Assembly: GCF_024347455.1 (NCBI RefSeq)
Contig: NZ_AP025484.1
Coordinates: forward strand, 620,001 to 684,000
Direction: 5' to 3'
Source of the DNA: Vibrio echinoideorum
GTDB taxonomy: Bacteria; Pseudomonadota; Gammaproteobacteria; Enterobacterales; Vibrionaceae
Length of the DNA: 64,000 nt
Under the pieces are notes generated by a model. That model had not been told where the DNA came from. It was given only the letters and a program-made list of their open reading frames with translations, and ran no database searches. This document shows positions 25,027-33,913 of the stretch, piece by piece (positions within the stretch are counted from its first letter, which is position 1; every line of letters starts with the position of its first letter). A program made the translations under genes and the position numbers.

Positions 25027-25602
25027 TTATATTGGCTTCTCCAATTCTGTTAACATTTTTGTAAAGGCATTAGCGACTTTCTCATAGCCCATTAGCTTGT
25101 TGGTACGCTCGTTCATTGGTACTGTCCAACCTTTGGCTTTGATTTCATCTATCATCACTCGTTGGTGCCAACGCTTTAGCGCTTCAACAACTCGTGAGGC
25201 TTGATATTCATTGCACCACGCGATGCAATCCACTTTATTCTCTTGGTTTTTAAGGATACGCTGAGCGTATTTATCCAATGCCGTTTCGGATTTATCTCGA
25301 ACAAAGCCATGTTGATACATGGTTATCCAAATGGCGCGACACTTATCGATAATGGTGTTTTTCGATTTACCCGACTTAGGGCTTAAACGTTTTTTAAACG
25401 GCTTTTTATTATTGTTTACGTTGCGTTTAAAACCTTTGCTTTCCATTTCAGCTAATACGCTTTCCAGCTCTTTTATGCCCATCTTGCTGCATGATGCTTT
25501 ATTGGTAATATTAGAGAGAAGTAGACGATAGGTTACATCATCCAATGTTAGTTCACGCTTGGCTACGTGGATGAGTTGAATCAGTTGGTTGCGGTTGCTC
25601 AC
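25027..25602 (-). CDS. gemA: Phage regulator GemA (DUF1018)
   Basis: 191 residues. N-terminus QLIQLIHVAKRELTLDDVTYRLLLSNITNKASCSKM and the C-terminal RDKSETALDKYAQRILK ... CIAWCNEYQASRVVEALKRW are typical GemA signatures. GemA modulates host and phage transcription/replication early in Mu. Sits downstream of small early genes and upstream of the cassette-2 genes. Overlaps the preceding gene by 4 bases. Confidence 0.92.
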   Translation of the reverse strand: MSNRNQLIQLIHVAKRELTLDDVTYRLLLSNITNKASCSKMGIKELESVLAEMESKGFKRNVNNNKKPFKKRLSPKSGKSKNTIIDKCRAIWITMYQHGFVRDKSETALDKYAQRILKNQENKVDCIAWCNEYQASRVVEALKRWHQRVMIDEIKAKGWTVPMNERTNKLMGYEKVANAFTKMLTELEKPI

Positions 25603-26051
25603 TCATCGCCTCCCTTAACAAGCTCCAAACCTTCTAGCTTTTTAAACTGACGACAAAGAACAGAAGCTTTTGAGAAATATGGCCAATAATACTCATCAAT
25701 CGCGTAGAGCTCTGGGTAATCTTTTTTGGTGCGTCGCTTGCCTATTGCTTTTTCCATACTTGCTTGTTGTTTTTTTGAATGGCGCGCTTTGGTTTTTAAC
25801 TTCCAAATCTCTTTTAAAATGGTTGGCATGCCTTCAGGGTGCTCGTCGGATTTATCGCTACAAGTTAATGCACTAATCCAAGCCCCTTTGATGAGATCAT
25901 CCACATATACCGTTAAAGTGGTTTTGTTTTCACCTTCACGCTCTCTGACAATATGAAGATCATAACCTTTGTATTTGAAGCAAACAGAAACAAATAGGCC
26001 GCTCATTTCTTTTTCAATCTTTACCCATTGCTCTTTGGTGATGTTATTCAT
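25599..26051 (-). CDS. Small early phage protein (150 aa)
   Basis: About 150 residues from ATG 26051, which has GGAGAG at the right distance; an in-frame start at 26168 has no such support. Starts MNNITKEQWVKIEKEMSGLFVS. Contains KTKARHSKKQQASMEKAIGKRR near the centre, highly basic, and an L-Y-A-I-D-E-Y-Y-W-P-Y-F-S-K motif. I recognise the pattern from early regions of Mu-like phages but not a function. Confidence 0.65.
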   Translation of the reverse strand: MNNITKEQWVKIEKEMSGLFVSVCFKYKGYDLHIVREREGENKTTLTVYVDDLIKGAWISALTCSDKSDEHPEGMPTILKEIWKLKTKARHSKKQQASMEKAIGKRRTKKDYPELYAIDEYYWPYFSKASVLCRQFKKLEGLELVKGGDE

Positions 26052-26107
26052 CGAACTCTCCAAATTTTGGATGAAAAAATACCCGCAGCAGCGGGTATAT
26101 AACGTGG

Positions 26108-26305
26108 CTACTGGTCTAAATGCACAATGGCATCGCTGGTGGGCGGAGGGCATAGCCCTAACACCCATCGTAGTGTTTCTTTAACACCGTCTTCGTAGGT
26201 CGAATCCGGGTAGCCTGTACTCTCTTTTTCAGTGATGGTTTCTGCATTTTCAATCTCTCGCTCTATGGCTCTTAACGAATGAGGAATAGTGAGTTGCCGA
26301 TTCAT
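26108..26305 (-). CDS. Small early phage protein (65 aa)
   Basis: 65 residues, acidic N-terminal half (AIEREIENAETITEKES) and a C-terminal TLRWVLGLCPPP motif. Overlaps the start of the next gene by 4 bases upstream (26302-26305), so it is very likely translated in the early operon. No known function. Confidence 0.6.
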   Translation of the reverse strand: MNRQLTIPHSLRAIEREIENAETITEKESTGYPDSTYEDGVKETLRWVLGLCPPPTSDAIVHLDQ

Positions 26306-26520
26306 GCCGCCTTACCTTGTTGATAGCGACTCGCCCATGCATCGCAAAAATCAGAACGAGATTGCGCCCAGTGACGATTTTCAGGTTTACGCGCATGTTG
26401 AGTGGCTACTGCCCAGGCAAACGTTGCTTCGATAAAAGATCCAACACGCTCAAGGCTTGCCGCATGTTCTGCATGCTTGGGATATTCGCTTTTTTCTTTC
26501 TGTATGGTTGTCGCAAACAT
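26302..26520 (-). CDS. Small early phage protein (72 aa)
   Basis: 72 residues starting MFATTIQKEKSEYPKHAEHAASLERVGSFIEA; the C-terminal half contains HWAQSRSDFCDAWASRYQ, similar in style to ANR-type small proteins that accompany GemA in Mu-like phages. Operon position is consistent. No catalytic motif. Confidence 0.6.
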   Translation of the reverse strand: MFATTIQKEKSEYPKHAEHAASLERVGSFIEATFAWAVATQHARKPENRHWAQSRSDFCDAWASRYQQGKAA

Positions 26521-26529
26521 AATGACTCC

Positions 26530-27156
26530 TCAGAGTGCAGCAAGATCGAGTGGGATGTTTTTCAACTTACCTTCACCATTACGCTCTTTGAAATTAAGGT
26601 AAGTTTTTGAACCAATCACCATGACCGCATCCGCAATGGCATCCATGCCATGGACCCAACGCTTATCGGTTGATAGCTCTTTATGCTGACGACGAAAGTC
26701 AAGAATGGTATTGGTGTTAATATTGCCTTCTTTATCTACTTTGAACGCTGAATACGCTAACACTTTAAATTCGTCCATTGCGCCAGTTGACCACTCATCA
26801 GCACAGGCTTTAATCAGGTCTTCTGCAATCTTTAGCTCTGGCCCCATCTTTATACGATCTTGAATAGAAATAGTGACTTGTACGCTGCCATCAAATGCAC
26901 TAAAGGTGACGTTGCCTTTTTGCCCTCCTAAGCGTTTTTTAGAGGCGTATTTTTCAGCAAGCAAGTCAATGAATGCATAACAGTCGTCATACACGCTGCG
27001 CTTAAACTCTTTTAACATGGTTTGAGCTTCACGCGCCTTGGCAACGTGCTTGAGTACAAAATCGTTCATTTCGATGTCGTAATCGCTCACTGCAGTGATT
27101 GGAACGAGACGACCTTTGCGGTCTTTCATGTAACCTTCTACGGCTGCTTCTGTCAT
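26530..27156 (-). CDS. DUF3164 early protein (Mu gp16-region)
   Basis: 208 residues from ATG 27156 (AGGAG at 7 bases); nine additional residues upstream would be out of register with the Shine-Dalgarno. Contains M-K-D-R-K-G-R-L-V-P near the N-terminus and Y-D-D-C-Y-A-F-I-D-L-L-A-E-K-Y at about 57-71, typical DUF3164. Large early ORF conserved in Mu-like phages downstream of MuB; function unknown. Its ATG overlaps the preceding gene's stop (ATGA). Confidence 0.88.
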   Translation of the reverse strand: MTEAAVEGYMKDRKGRLVPITAVSDYDIEMNDFVLKHVAKAREAQTMLKEFKRSVYDDCYAFIDLLAEKYASKKRLGGQKGNVTFSAFDGSVQVTISIQDRIKMGPELKIAEDLIKACADEWSTGAMDEFKVLAYSAFKVDKEGNINTNTILDFRRQHKELSTDKRWVHGMDAIADAVMVIGSKTYLNFKERNGEGKLKNIPLDLAAL

Positions 27157-27341
27157 TGCTTTGCTCCTGTTTCGGTTAAGCATTTTGGTAATTTGGTCAG
27201 AATGTCTTTTCTAAGCTTATCTGCTAATTGGTTAACGCCACTGCTTTCACCTTCTATTGTGGCGATGGTGTAATTGATTCTGGCGTTGGTGGTATCCAGT
27301 GAAATGTTGATCACTACTTGGGCGCTTAATGCAGATTGCAT
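27153..27341 (-). CDS. Small early phage protein (62 aa)
   Basis: 62 residues from an internal ATG at 27341; the longer reading from 27422 overlaps the preceding gene heavily. Starts MQSALSAQVVINISLDTTNARINYTIATIEGE. Predicted beta strand followed by a helix VNQLADKLRKDIL. Couples to the DUF3164 gene via ATGA. Confidence 0.55.
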   Translation of the reverse strand: MQSALSAQVVINISLDTTNARINYTIATIEGESSGVNQLADKLRKDILTKLPKCLTETGAKQ

Positions 27342-27583
27342 GATGGCTCTCCTTGTCTCCAACTCACGGTGCAACCATCCACTTGCAGCGTATAAACCCG
27401 TGAAAAAACACCGTTTAAACACTGTTTAATCTCGGTGGCTTGCTTAGCCATTTCTGGCGTTGGTTGCTCAATATTAATGAGCGCACTTCGCGGGGTTCTC
27501 TTTGGGTTTTGAGGTTTGCAACCATGCTCGCGAAGCTTTCTAACTAGGTGAAAAGCTTTGTATTCTATTGCGCTTGTCATCAT
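27326..27583 (-). CDS. Small early phage protein (85 aa)
   Basis: 85 residues, MMTSAIEYKAFHLVRKLREHGCKPQN. Follows MuB after a hairpin; preceded by AGAGGAAAACGA, a good ribosome binding site. Basic N-terminal helix, no known domain. Confidence 0.6.
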   Translation of the reverse strand: MMTSAIEYKAFHLVRKLREHGCKPQNPKRTPRSALINIEQPTPEMAKQATEIKQCLNGVFSRVYTLQVDGCTVSWRQGEPSCNLH

Positions 27584-27601
27584 TCGTTTTCCTCTGAACC
27601 A

Positions 27602-27627
27602 GCTTCCTCCTTTATGTAGGAGGAAGC
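27602..27627 (-). terminator. Hairpin after MuB
   Basis: Perfect 10-bp stem GCTTCCTCCT/AGGAGGAAGC with a 6-base loop between MuB and the next early gene. No T-run follows on the minus strand, so it looks more like an attenuator or RNA-processing/stability element than a strong terminator. Confidence 0.45.
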
Positions 27628-27653
27628 GGATTCACCTTGGTTATTGTTTGTGA

Positions 27654-28616
27654 TTAAAGGGACGGTTTGTCACCTTCAATAACGTCTTCTAAATCTTTAA
27701 ACGCTGCCTTGATATGATTAACGGTGACCGCTTGGTCTTGACCTTTGGCTGTCAGTGCAGCAAGCTTTAACGTGTTGGTTAATAATCGTAAACCACCTGG
27801 TTTCATTGCGATTTGATACATCAAGTCTCGCTCTGGCTTACTCACGATTCCCCACGCATCAGCCACATCCCTTACGTCATATTTCTTAACGTTGTGAATG
27901 ACGAGTTTTTTACCTACGCGAGAAAATAGACGAGCAAAATCCATAGTTCGGTTGCCACCTGTTAGGTTGGAATACACTTGATGGTTTCCAACTAAGGCCA
28001 TGCCGACATCAGCCCTGTCTTGGATAGAACGCAGCTCTTCCAGTGCTTCATAAGAAAGTTGGTCGGCCTCATCGACAATGAGCAAGCCTTGGCAACCATC
28101 CAACTTCTCGACAATCTGACGAGATAATGGAGCACTGCGGCGAGGTGGGGTGTGGATACCAATCTCTAGGGCAACCTCGTACAAACACTCAAGAACGCTG
28201 CCGCGTGATGGGCTTGATGTTATAAGCCACACGTTGGTGTTTTTCTTTTTATACTGTTTGATTGCTTGGGTTTTCGACACGCCAGGGTTACCGAAAATAA
28301 TGGAGATATTAGAGGCAATTTGAGCGTATTGGAGCGCTCCCCAAATCTGCTTTACTGTCGTAGTTTCAATAAACCCAGGTACGTTAGGTGCCGTGGTTTG
28401 TTTTTTGTGGCGAAGCTCAAGCCATGCAACGAGATCGCTTGTGACACGGTTATTATCACCAGGGTAAATACCTTTCAAATATTGGCTCAGTGCCGTTTTA
28501 GACACGCCTGATTCTTTTGCAATTCCTCCTTGTGAAATGACACCTTCTTCAAGGACGCGTTGAAGGGTTTCAATGACATCAGTTGCGTTACGAGGCGTTG
28601 AGTTGGTTTGGCTCAT
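27654..28616 (-). CDS. MuB-like target-selection ATPase
   Basis: 320 residues. N-terminal helix-turn-helix with GGIAKESGVSKTALSQYLKG at about 30-49 (DNA binding). AAA+ ATPase domain: Walker A GNPGVSKT at 109-116, Walker B LLIVDEADQL with DEAD at 182-185. The C-terminal domain (about 260-320) is helical, as in MuB. MuB coats target DNA and activates the transposase, also conferring target immunity. Directly follows the transposase gene, 13 bases away. Confidence 0.93.
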   Translation of the reverse strand: MSQTNSTPRNATDVIETLQRVLEEGVISQGGIAKESGVSKTALSQYLKGIYPGDNNRVTSDLVAWLELRHKKQTTAPNVPGFIETTTVKQIWGALQYAQIASNISIIFGNPGVSKTQAIKQYKKKNTNVWLITSSPSRGSVLECLYEVALEIGIHTPPRRSAPLSRQIVEKLDGCQGLLIVDEADQLSYEALEELRSIQDRADVGMALVGNHQVYSNLTGGNRTMDFARLFSRVGKKLVIHNVKKYDVRDVADAWGIVSKPERDLMYQIAMKPGGLRLLTNTLKLAALTAKGQDQAVTVNHIKAAFKDLEDVIEGDKPSL

Positions 28617-28629
28617 GTTCTGTCCTTAA

Positions 28630-30624
28630 TTAGATCGAATTTTTTTGTTCTTCGGCAAACTGGGCCAAGCCGCGCTGAAAGGCTGCTTGGTACTCTTCTT
28701 GGTCTAGCTCTTCTTCTATTTCCACCTGCTCAACACGAACGGTATTACCAACTGGACGGAATATTTCAACCACCTTAGTTTCCGGCATTTCAGGAGCTTC
28801 GCTTTTAGGTAAAAGAGCGGCAGCTTCTTTGATATTCATTCGTTTTTGAGCGGCAAGAGCTTGCTTGGTTGCTTTCACATATTGCTTACGATTACGGTCT
28901 TGCTCACGTGCCGCTGATTTATCATTAAACGCTACTTTTTCAATACACTCCGCCTCGCAGACCAAGCGACCATCTAGGGTGTAGCAGTAAACCGAACCAT
29001 GCAGATTTTGCGGGTCGAAGCGAACAACAACCTTGCTCTGTTTGAGCCTTCGGTCAGCTAATACAGGGTTGTAATAACGGTTACTGCGACGGTTAATACT
29101 GCCGCCTGCTTCAAGCGTAAATGTGCCATCCTTACGAACGCGAACCGCTTCGGCTGTAAGCATAAGCAGTCTTAATTGCTCTTTGCTTGCCTTGATGATT
29201 TGGCTCTGTTCATAGCTTTGAGCAAAGGCTTCATCAAAGCTCATTTGTCCGTTGCACACTTCGGTTTGACGATTGGCACGAGCATTAAACTGATTCACTC
29301 CTGCCTCTAATGCTTTCAAAAACACTTCGACATCAACGGCATTGTTTTGGTTGTAGTTGTCTGGTTTCTCCATTGGACTTGCGCCTGTATAAGCACCAGC
29401 AACCAGTGGGTGCTTATCGACGAGTTCACCCAAACCACCGTGGGAAAAAGCACGCTCTACGGGTTTTGCTTGCCCATGACCTGTCCCAAACAGCACCTGT
29501 GTCCAGTGCGTTTGAATACCAAGCATCGGCAAGATACCCTTCGGATCATCTTCTTTTACTTTGAATCGATAGCGGTTAGGGACGCCACCTGTGAGCCACT
29601 TGTTTGCGGCAGCTCGTGTATTATCTATGGTGGTATGCTTTGGTATTCCATAGCGGTCAATGACACGCATAAGTGCCAAACGTATTGAATCGCTATTTTC
29701 TGAGATGTCACAGTAATACCCCAAGATTTTACGGCTGTAGATGTCTTGCCAAACCCACGTCTTAGGCCTAAGGATTTCACCATTAAACCAACGTACAAAA
29801 ACGTTATGTTGGTAGCCGTCACCGTTTATCCACTCCATTGCATGTAATGAAAGTACGCTACGCTCTTGAGCTGGGTACATGTCAGCAACAGCACGCTCAC
29901 CATCACGAGCGTAAACAATTTGAGTTTTTGTTAAGTCACGTTCAATTTTTCTGCTGAGCGAACTCTCTGATGGGACAGACCATCCATGTTCTTTTGCTGC
30001 TTCAATCAAACGTAAGTAGCATGCAGCTCTTGTTGGTTTTTCTGGACGAAGGAAATCCGCCAAAAAATAATCCCACGCTGCTGGAGTGAATTCCGCGTCT
30101 AAGTATTCGCGGCGCTCTCGATGCTTAGGCAACAACGCGGGCCCCCAATCCTCAGACTCATAAGGGATCGCATCGTAATAAGTGCGGCGAACCGTCCCGT
30201 TGGATGAACCTAGCTCCTTAGCGACAACAATAAATGCGTTACTCGCGGTTATTCCGGTTTTTACTAGGTTGGTAACGGCTTGTACGATGGTGACTTTCTT
30301 TGTCGCTTTTTCTTGTTGCTTGCTGGTTGCCGCTTCCCATTTTGCCCATAGCGCCTCACGGCAATAGTTCAACTCTTCCTGCTTAGCGATAGGAAAGTAA
30401 TTGCCTTGAACTTCGATATAGCCATGCTTAAGGATAATGTCAGCACGAACAGGCTCTGGCAGTGAGTTTAGGTAATACTCTTTACCGCCACCTTTTCCTT
30501 CACGAGAGCGGAAATCCCAATTTTCAACTTTTGCTTTATAGTGAATGCCTTGTACCGAATTTGGCAGTCCACCTATATCAACCAACTCTTGGGCGCTAAG
30601 CCATTCTTTTAATAGACATTTCAT
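28630..30624 (-). CDS. MuA-type transposase
   Basis: 664 residues. N-terminal MuA-type winged-helix DNA-binding region ([23 protein letters not shown]). RNase H-like catalytic core with Asp269 ([10 protein letters not shown]), Asp334 (TTIDNTRAA) and Glu390 (KPVERAFS), in nearly the same positions as D269, D336 and E392 of Mu. A C-terminal basic domain follows, with a [16 protein letters not shown] segment that would contact MuB. All catalytic residues are intact, so the prophage can probably transpose. AAGGATG precedes the ATG. Confidence 0.97.
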   Translation of the reverse strand: MKCLLKEWLSAQELVDIGGLPNSVQGIHYKAKVENWDFRSREGKGGGKEYYLNSLPEPVRADIILKHGYIEVQGNYFPIAKQEELNYCREALWAKWEAATSKQQEKATKKVTIVQAVTNLVKTGITASNAFIVVAKELGSSNGTVRRTYYDAIPYESEDWGPALLPKHRERREYLDAEFTPAAWDYFLADFLRPEKPTRAACYLRLIEAAKEHGWSVPSESSLSRKIERDLTKTQIVYARDGERAVADMYPAQERSVLSLHAMEWINGDGYQHNVFVRWFNGEILRPKTWVWQDIYSRKILGYYCDISENSDSIRLALMRVIDRYGIPKHTTIDNTRAAANKWLTGGVPNRYRFKVKEDDPKGILPMLGIQTHWTQVLFGTGHGQAKPVERAFSHGGLGELVDKHPLVAGAYTGASPMEKPDNYNQNNAVDVEVFLKALEAGVNQFNARANRQTEVCNGQMSFDEAFAQSYEQSQIIKASKEQLRLLMLTAEAVRVRKDGTFTLEAGGSINRRSNRYYNPVLADRRLKQSKVVVRFDPQNLHGSVYCYTLDGRLVCEAECIEKVAFNDKSAAREQDRNRKQYVKATKQALAAQKRMNIKEAAALLPKSEAPEMPETKVVEIFRPVGNTVRVEQVEIEEELDQEEYQAAFQRGLAQFAEEQKNSI

Positions 30625-30626
30625 CC

Positions 30627-31106
30627 TTAATGCTCCTCAAAAAGGATCAGTTCAGGCTCTAAGCTACGGTGAACATTTTCATGGTGGTACGCCACATCTC
30701 GCATTACTTGAGTAAGGGAAGCGAGGGTCTCTTCTGGATTTTCTCGGTTCGAGTAAAACTTAATGAGCAAGCTAACTGATTGAGTAAATGAACTTTGAAG
30801 TTCATTAATATCCTTCGCTTCGCAAGTTCGCCCCGCAGGGATAGCAATTAATAACTTGTGACTAGAGGCTGCGAGATACTGAGTAATCAGTTCGATACCA
30901 CAGGCATATTCGAACGGACGAATAAGGCTTGCTGGCATGCGTCCATTTTCCATCCATTTGTATAAATTCCATTTATTGGATTGTCCCATTAAATCAGCAA
31001 CGCGATCGACCGACAGATTTTTCTTTTGTCTTGCATGCTCTAAGCACAGCTCCATCGCATGCCGAAGCGAGTTTGGGTGAACGTTCTTCCAACTGCGTCT
31101 GGCCAT
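30627..31106 (-). CDS. Early phage DNA-binding-like protein (159 aa)
   Basis: 159 residues. The N-terminal part contains a probable helix-turn-helix ([33 protein letters not shown]). The C-terminal half is helical and acidic at the end. It lies between Ner and transposase, where Mu-like phages of Vibrio often have a small regulator of this kind. Stop codon 2 bases before the transposase Shine-Dalgarno. Role unknown, possibly an early repressor. Confidence 0.6.
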   Translation of the reverse strand: MARRSWKNVHPNSLRHAMELCLEHARQKKNLSVDRVADLMGQSNKWNLYKWMENGRMPASLIRPFEYACGIELITQYLAASSHKLLIAIPAGRTCEAKDINELQSSFTQSVSLLIKFYSNRENPEETLASLTQVMRDVAYHHENVHRSLEPELILFEEH

Positions 31107-31240
31107 TGGAAATCTCCTAAATTACATGTTCCAAATAAAGAGGATCATTGCCCCTAGTGAATAGATCTTGTTTTGCTTAATCTGAGATTACGTTGAGTTA
31201 TTAAGGAATAAGCATGAATACAAGATTAAATCCCACCAAA

Positions 31241-31477
31241 TTAAGCTGCGTTGCTTTGGTAGCGGCTAGGCCAGATCTCTTGTGGAGTAACCCCTATAGC
31301 GTCTGCGATGATCTTCTCACCTTTAGGCCAGTGTCTTGCGATAGCGTTATGCAAAGTGCCTGACTTAAGTCCCGAACTTCGAGCTAAGCCAGCATAGCTA
31401 AGCCCTTTCTTTTCAAGGGCTGCTTTGATGTCAGCACGATGCCAATCTGATTGTAGTGTTGGATGATATTGAGACAT
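31241..31477 (-). CDS. ner: Ner-like transcriptional regulator
   Basis: 78 residues. DWHRADIKAALEKKGLSYAGLARSSGLKSGTL, then HWPKGEKIIADAIGVTPQEIWPSRY: the standard Ner/Nlp/SfsB family. Ner represses early transcription and the repressor gene during lytic growth. The gene is divergent from the repressor gene (31666) and its ribosome binding site AGAGGT overlaps an operator-like sequence, a genetic switch comparable to Mu c/ner. Confidence 0.93.
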   Translation of the reverse strand: MSQYHPTLQSDWHRADIKAALEKKGLSYAGLARSSGLKSGTLHNAIARHWPKGEKIIADAIGVTPQEIWPSRYQSNAA

Positions 31478-31484
31478 TTTTTTT

Positions 31485-31617
31485 ACCTCTTTAGTTATGA
31501 TTAGTAATAATCAATAATAGTAATTATGCGTTGTTACGATAACCTCTATAGAGCAAGATAAACCTTAAAGAGTTTTAGCTCAAGTTCTTTTTAGTTAAAA
31601 ATCAACTCTAAAGAGGT
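31485..31617. promoter_or_regulatory. Divergent switch region with four repressor operator-like sites
   Basis: Four copies of a palindromic element related to AACCTCTWTAGAGTT: 31485-31495 (ACCTCTTTAGT), 31541-31553 (AACCTCTATAGAG, full palindrome), 31561-31573 (AACCTTAAAGAGT) and 31604-31617 (AACTCTAAAGAGGT). They lie between the repressor and ner, covering both promoters. The best reading is operators for the repressor and/or Ner. Confidence 0.65.
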
Positions 31618-31665
31618 TTTATGGTTATTTCTTAATAATAAACAAATGGTTAAAGTGAAAAATAA

Positions 31666-32385
31666 ATGACCAAAGAAACTTTAAAGAACCTTTCAGGTTT
31701 GCAAGGTAAACCTGAAAGAGTTGATTCAATCCAAGATCGATTGAATTTTTTAATGGAGCAAGCAGGAAACCCTAATGCATTTGCCAAACAAACAGGTTTG
31801 TCTGTTAGTGGGCTCAAACGCTATTTAGGTGGTGGGGAGCCTACTGCATCCAAAATAATACAAATTGCAGACTCTATAGGAATCAGTGCAGGTTGGTTGT
31901 TGACTGGTAAAGGAAAGATGAAGGAAGACGACACGGCTTCCCCTTCAAGTTCAACAATAGAAGAAGAGTTCGAGTTAATACCTGGCTATAACGTTCAGGT
32001 TTCGGCTGGGCATGGTTGTATTACAGGAAAGGACTCTGTACCAACTAGGCATTTAGCATTTAGACGTAAATGGTTGAAGTGGAAGAGCTTTGATTCGAAA
32101 GATTTAACAGTAGTATGGGCAAAAGGCGATAGCATGCACCCAACTATTAGCGATAATGATACGTTAGTCGTGCACCTAGGCCGCAAAGAACCTAAAGATG
32201 GCTATATATACGTATTTAGAAATGGTGATGAATTATTTGTGAAGCGTTTCCAGGATGGATTGGGTTCTTGGAAGTTAATAAGTGATAATCCTATTTACGA
32301 TAAGCTCGAAATAGTAAAAGAAGATCAGCATCAGTTTGAAGTAATTGGGCAGGTTGTGCATCTTGCGAAAGACATTGCGGATTAA
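31666..32385 (+). CDS. Prophage repressor, CI/LexA-like with S24 peptidase domain
   Basis: 239 residues. N-terminal HTH (NAFAKQTGLSVSGLKRYLGGGEPTASKIIQIADSIGI, about 37-73). C-terminal autoproteolysis domain with the catalytic pair Ser156 (GDSMHP) and Lys193 (FVKRF) and a possible Ala114-Gly115 cleavage site. This is the type that is inactivated after DNA damage, so this Mu-like phage is probably SOS-inducible, unlike Mu itself. It is the only phage gene on the plus strand and is divergent from ner. Between it and the terminus lie 217 bases. Confidence 0.93.
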   Translation: MTKETLKNLSGLQGKPERVDSIQDRLNFLMEQAGNPNAFAKQTGLSVSGLKRYLGGGEPTASKIIQIADSIGISAGWLLTGKGKMKEDDTASPSSSTIEEEFELIPGYNVQVSAGHGCITGKDSVPTRHLAFRRKWLKWKSFDSKDLTVVWAKGDSMHPTISDNDTLVVHLGRKEPKDGYIYVFRNGDELFVKRFQDGLGSWKLISDNPIYDKLEIVKEDQHQFEVIGQVVHLAKDIAD

Positions 32386-32540
32386 ACACCTCTTAAACGG
32401 CTCCTAAAATTCGGGAGTGTATTTTACAGCTTGATCATTTTACACGAACTAATTTGGGGTAATCACTAAAGTTATCCCATTTTAACTTTCAAGCGCCGCG
32501 AGCTTAATTTCCCCCTCAACCCTTATCACACAAGGTTTCC

Positions 32541-32602
32541 TCCGTTTTATTCCCCATCTGATCGGTTTATTCCTTATGTTTCATTCTTAGTGGTTCTATA
32601 CA
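32541..32602. repeat. Transposase-end region of the prophage
   Basis: The terminus is at 32602. Inside it are two related sequences, 32541-32555 (TCCGTTTTATTCCCC) and 32561-32573 (ATCGGTTTATTCC), 20 bases apart and with the same orientation, which look like MuA-binding repeats. The terminal sequence on the minus strand is TGTATAGAACCACTA. Confidence 0.7.
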
Positions 32603-32607
32603 ACCGT
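32603..32607. repeat. Predicted 5-bp target duplication (ACCGT)
   Basis: Host bases immediately outside the terminus. Mu-type transposition duplicates 5 bp of target, so ACCGT should also flank the other end of the prophage, which lies outside the window. This is a prediction; only one copy is visible. Confidence 0.5.
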
Positions 32608-32914
32608 TGTTGTAGAAAAACGGCATAAACACTGCGACGATAAAGAAAATCACCAAAGGGTAGTTTAGGTGGATGGCGATCACAGACAAGCCTTCTTTAT
32701 AAGACCAAGCCGGCCCACCCAAGAAAGACATTGCACTGACATAGGTACACACAACGGAAATACCGATGGCCCACCATGGAATATTTCTATCGCCTAATGC
32801 AAATTGGTTAGCGGAAGTAACACGTCTACCAACTAGCGCACCCATAACTAAAGTAAGGACGATATAAGTACCGAGAATTGTCCAGTTTAAAGCTCCAAAC
32901 TCATACATGCTCAC
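32603..32914 (-). pseudogene. Sodium:solute symporter (SSS) gene, truncated by the prophage
   Basis: The 5' end of an SSS transporter: MSMYEFGALNWTILGTYIV begins the first membrane segment, and a Y-V-S-A-M-S-F-L-G-G-P-A motif follows in the second. The frame matches the family for 104 codons up to FFYNNG; then the phage sequence TGTATA begins and adds only 11 foreign residues before a stop at 32567. The remaining about 400 residues must lie beyond the prophage. It overlaps the upstream SnoaL gene by 14 bases, so it was part of that operon. Confidence 0.9.
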
Positions 32915-33896
32915 GTCCTTTTAATTGTTCTTCCATTTGCTCAAACAGATCGTAACCAAGCTGTTTCAATATGTGTGCTATATCGATAGCGACCCAGTTT
33001 TCCTTGAGTAATTCGCCTTCGCGTCGCCAGATATCCATAACACGAAGCTCGATGTGCTTGCCTGTAGGTGCTAATCCTAACCAGCCACTGGTGCCAGTAT
33101 GTGTACCGTGCATGTGTGGCCAACCACCTGTGGATACGTAGTCATTTTTGGATAAAATATTGAGCTCTATATCGACACTCCGATCAGGGAAGGCAAATAC
33201 AAACGGTCCTTGATGGTGGTCTCGGAAACCTTGGATACCACGTGTCGTACCAATCGCAGCAGGTCCGTACCACATAAAGTCGTCATGCCAGTAGTTTTCT
33301 AGATCCATTGAATCAAGACGCTTGCCGTCAAATCGACCCAAGCAAGCCAACATGTCTAGCACTAGCTTTTGGCTTTTCTCACTCTCTTCAGTCTCGATGC
33401 TACCTGTCTGTATTCCATCTTGAGTCGCTGGGGCAGGGATTAATCCAGTATGGCCTAGGCTTTTGCGTAACGGATTAACGCCAACTTGGTTCATTGCATC
33501 AATAAAATCAGGTATTAAATAGGATTCAGTAATTTGACCATCTTGGATGCAGACCATTTCGGTGTAGCGCAAGTAGAGCGTTTTTCCTGTTGCTGGGATA
33601 CCAAATAACGGTTGTGTAAATGTGCCAACAAAATAACCCGTAGAGTTTACCCAAGTGCGGCCTTCGTATTCACCTTGCATACTGATTGAAGGGCGTCGTT
33701 CAACATCAGGTAGCGAGTTTATTAGCGGCAATAGAAATGCTTGCTCAGTCGCACCGATACCAGACACGTCGTTTATCGGATGAGCGACACACCATTTAAC
33801 GTTAGCATTTAGCATCTCATGGGCTACTTGAGTCCGTTCTGATGAGTGAGCGTTAAAATAGGTTTTGTAGAAATTTTCTATCAAGCTGTTCAACAT
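32901..33896 (-). CDS. Double-domain SnoaL/NTF2-like protein
   Basis: 331 residues with two tandem NTF2-like (SnoaL-type) domains, about 1-140 and 170-325. The second contains Y-W-H-D-D-F-M-W-Y-G-P-A-x-I-G-T-T-R-G and W-L-G-L-A-P-T-G-K, typical of SnoaL-like lyases/isomerases or ester cyclases. No membrane segment. It is in an operon with another such protein and a symporter, so it is probably a catabolic enzyme for the substrate imported by the symporter. Reaction unknown. Confidence 0.8.
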   Translation of the reverse strand: MLNSLIENFYKTYFNAHSSERTQVAHEMLNANVKWCVAHPINDVSGIGATEQAFLLPLINSLPDVERRPSISMQGEYEGRTWVNSTGYFVGTFTQPLFGIPATGKTLYLRYTEMVCIQDGQITESYLIPDFIDAMNQVGVNPLRKSLGHTGLIPAPATQDGIQTGSIETEESEKSQKLVLDMLACLGRFDGKRLDSMDLENYWHDDFMWYGPAAIGTTRGIQGFRDHHQGPFVFAFPDRSVDIELNILSKNDYVSTGGWPHMHGTHTGTSGWLGLAPTGKHIELRVMDIWRREGELLKENWVAIDIAHILKQLGYDLFEQMEEQLKGREHV

Positions 33897-33913
33897 AATA
33901 CTTCCTTATATAG

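Larger units (their letters stand above)
1..32602 (-). mobile_element. Mu-like transposable prophage (B3/D3112-type siphovirus), left part off the window
   Basis: Contiguous phage genome on the minus strand, from the repressor/transposase end at right to tail tip genes at left. It has a MuA-type DDE transposase, MuB, Ner, GemA, Mor, Mu-type terminase/portal/gpF/gpG/gpI/gpT head genes and a long non-contractile-type tail module: no sheath gene lies between the tail terminator and the tape measure. The transposase-proximal terminus is placed at 32602, where the minus strand starts TGTATAGAACCACTAAGAA. This resembles the Mu left end, and the host symporter reading frame is interrupted at exactly this base. 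The distal end lies beyond position 1. Two non-core cassettes interrupt the otherwise standard gene order. Confidence 0.95.

Noticed and set aside
27628..27645. Third copy of the late motif (ATTCACCTTGGTTATTG)
   Set aside because: Only the ATTCACCT-GG part matches; the palindrome is broken and the place is in the early operon.
31000..31240. Additional small gene between ner and the 159-aa protein
   Set aside because: No open frame with a ribosome binding site of useful length in the 134-base gap.
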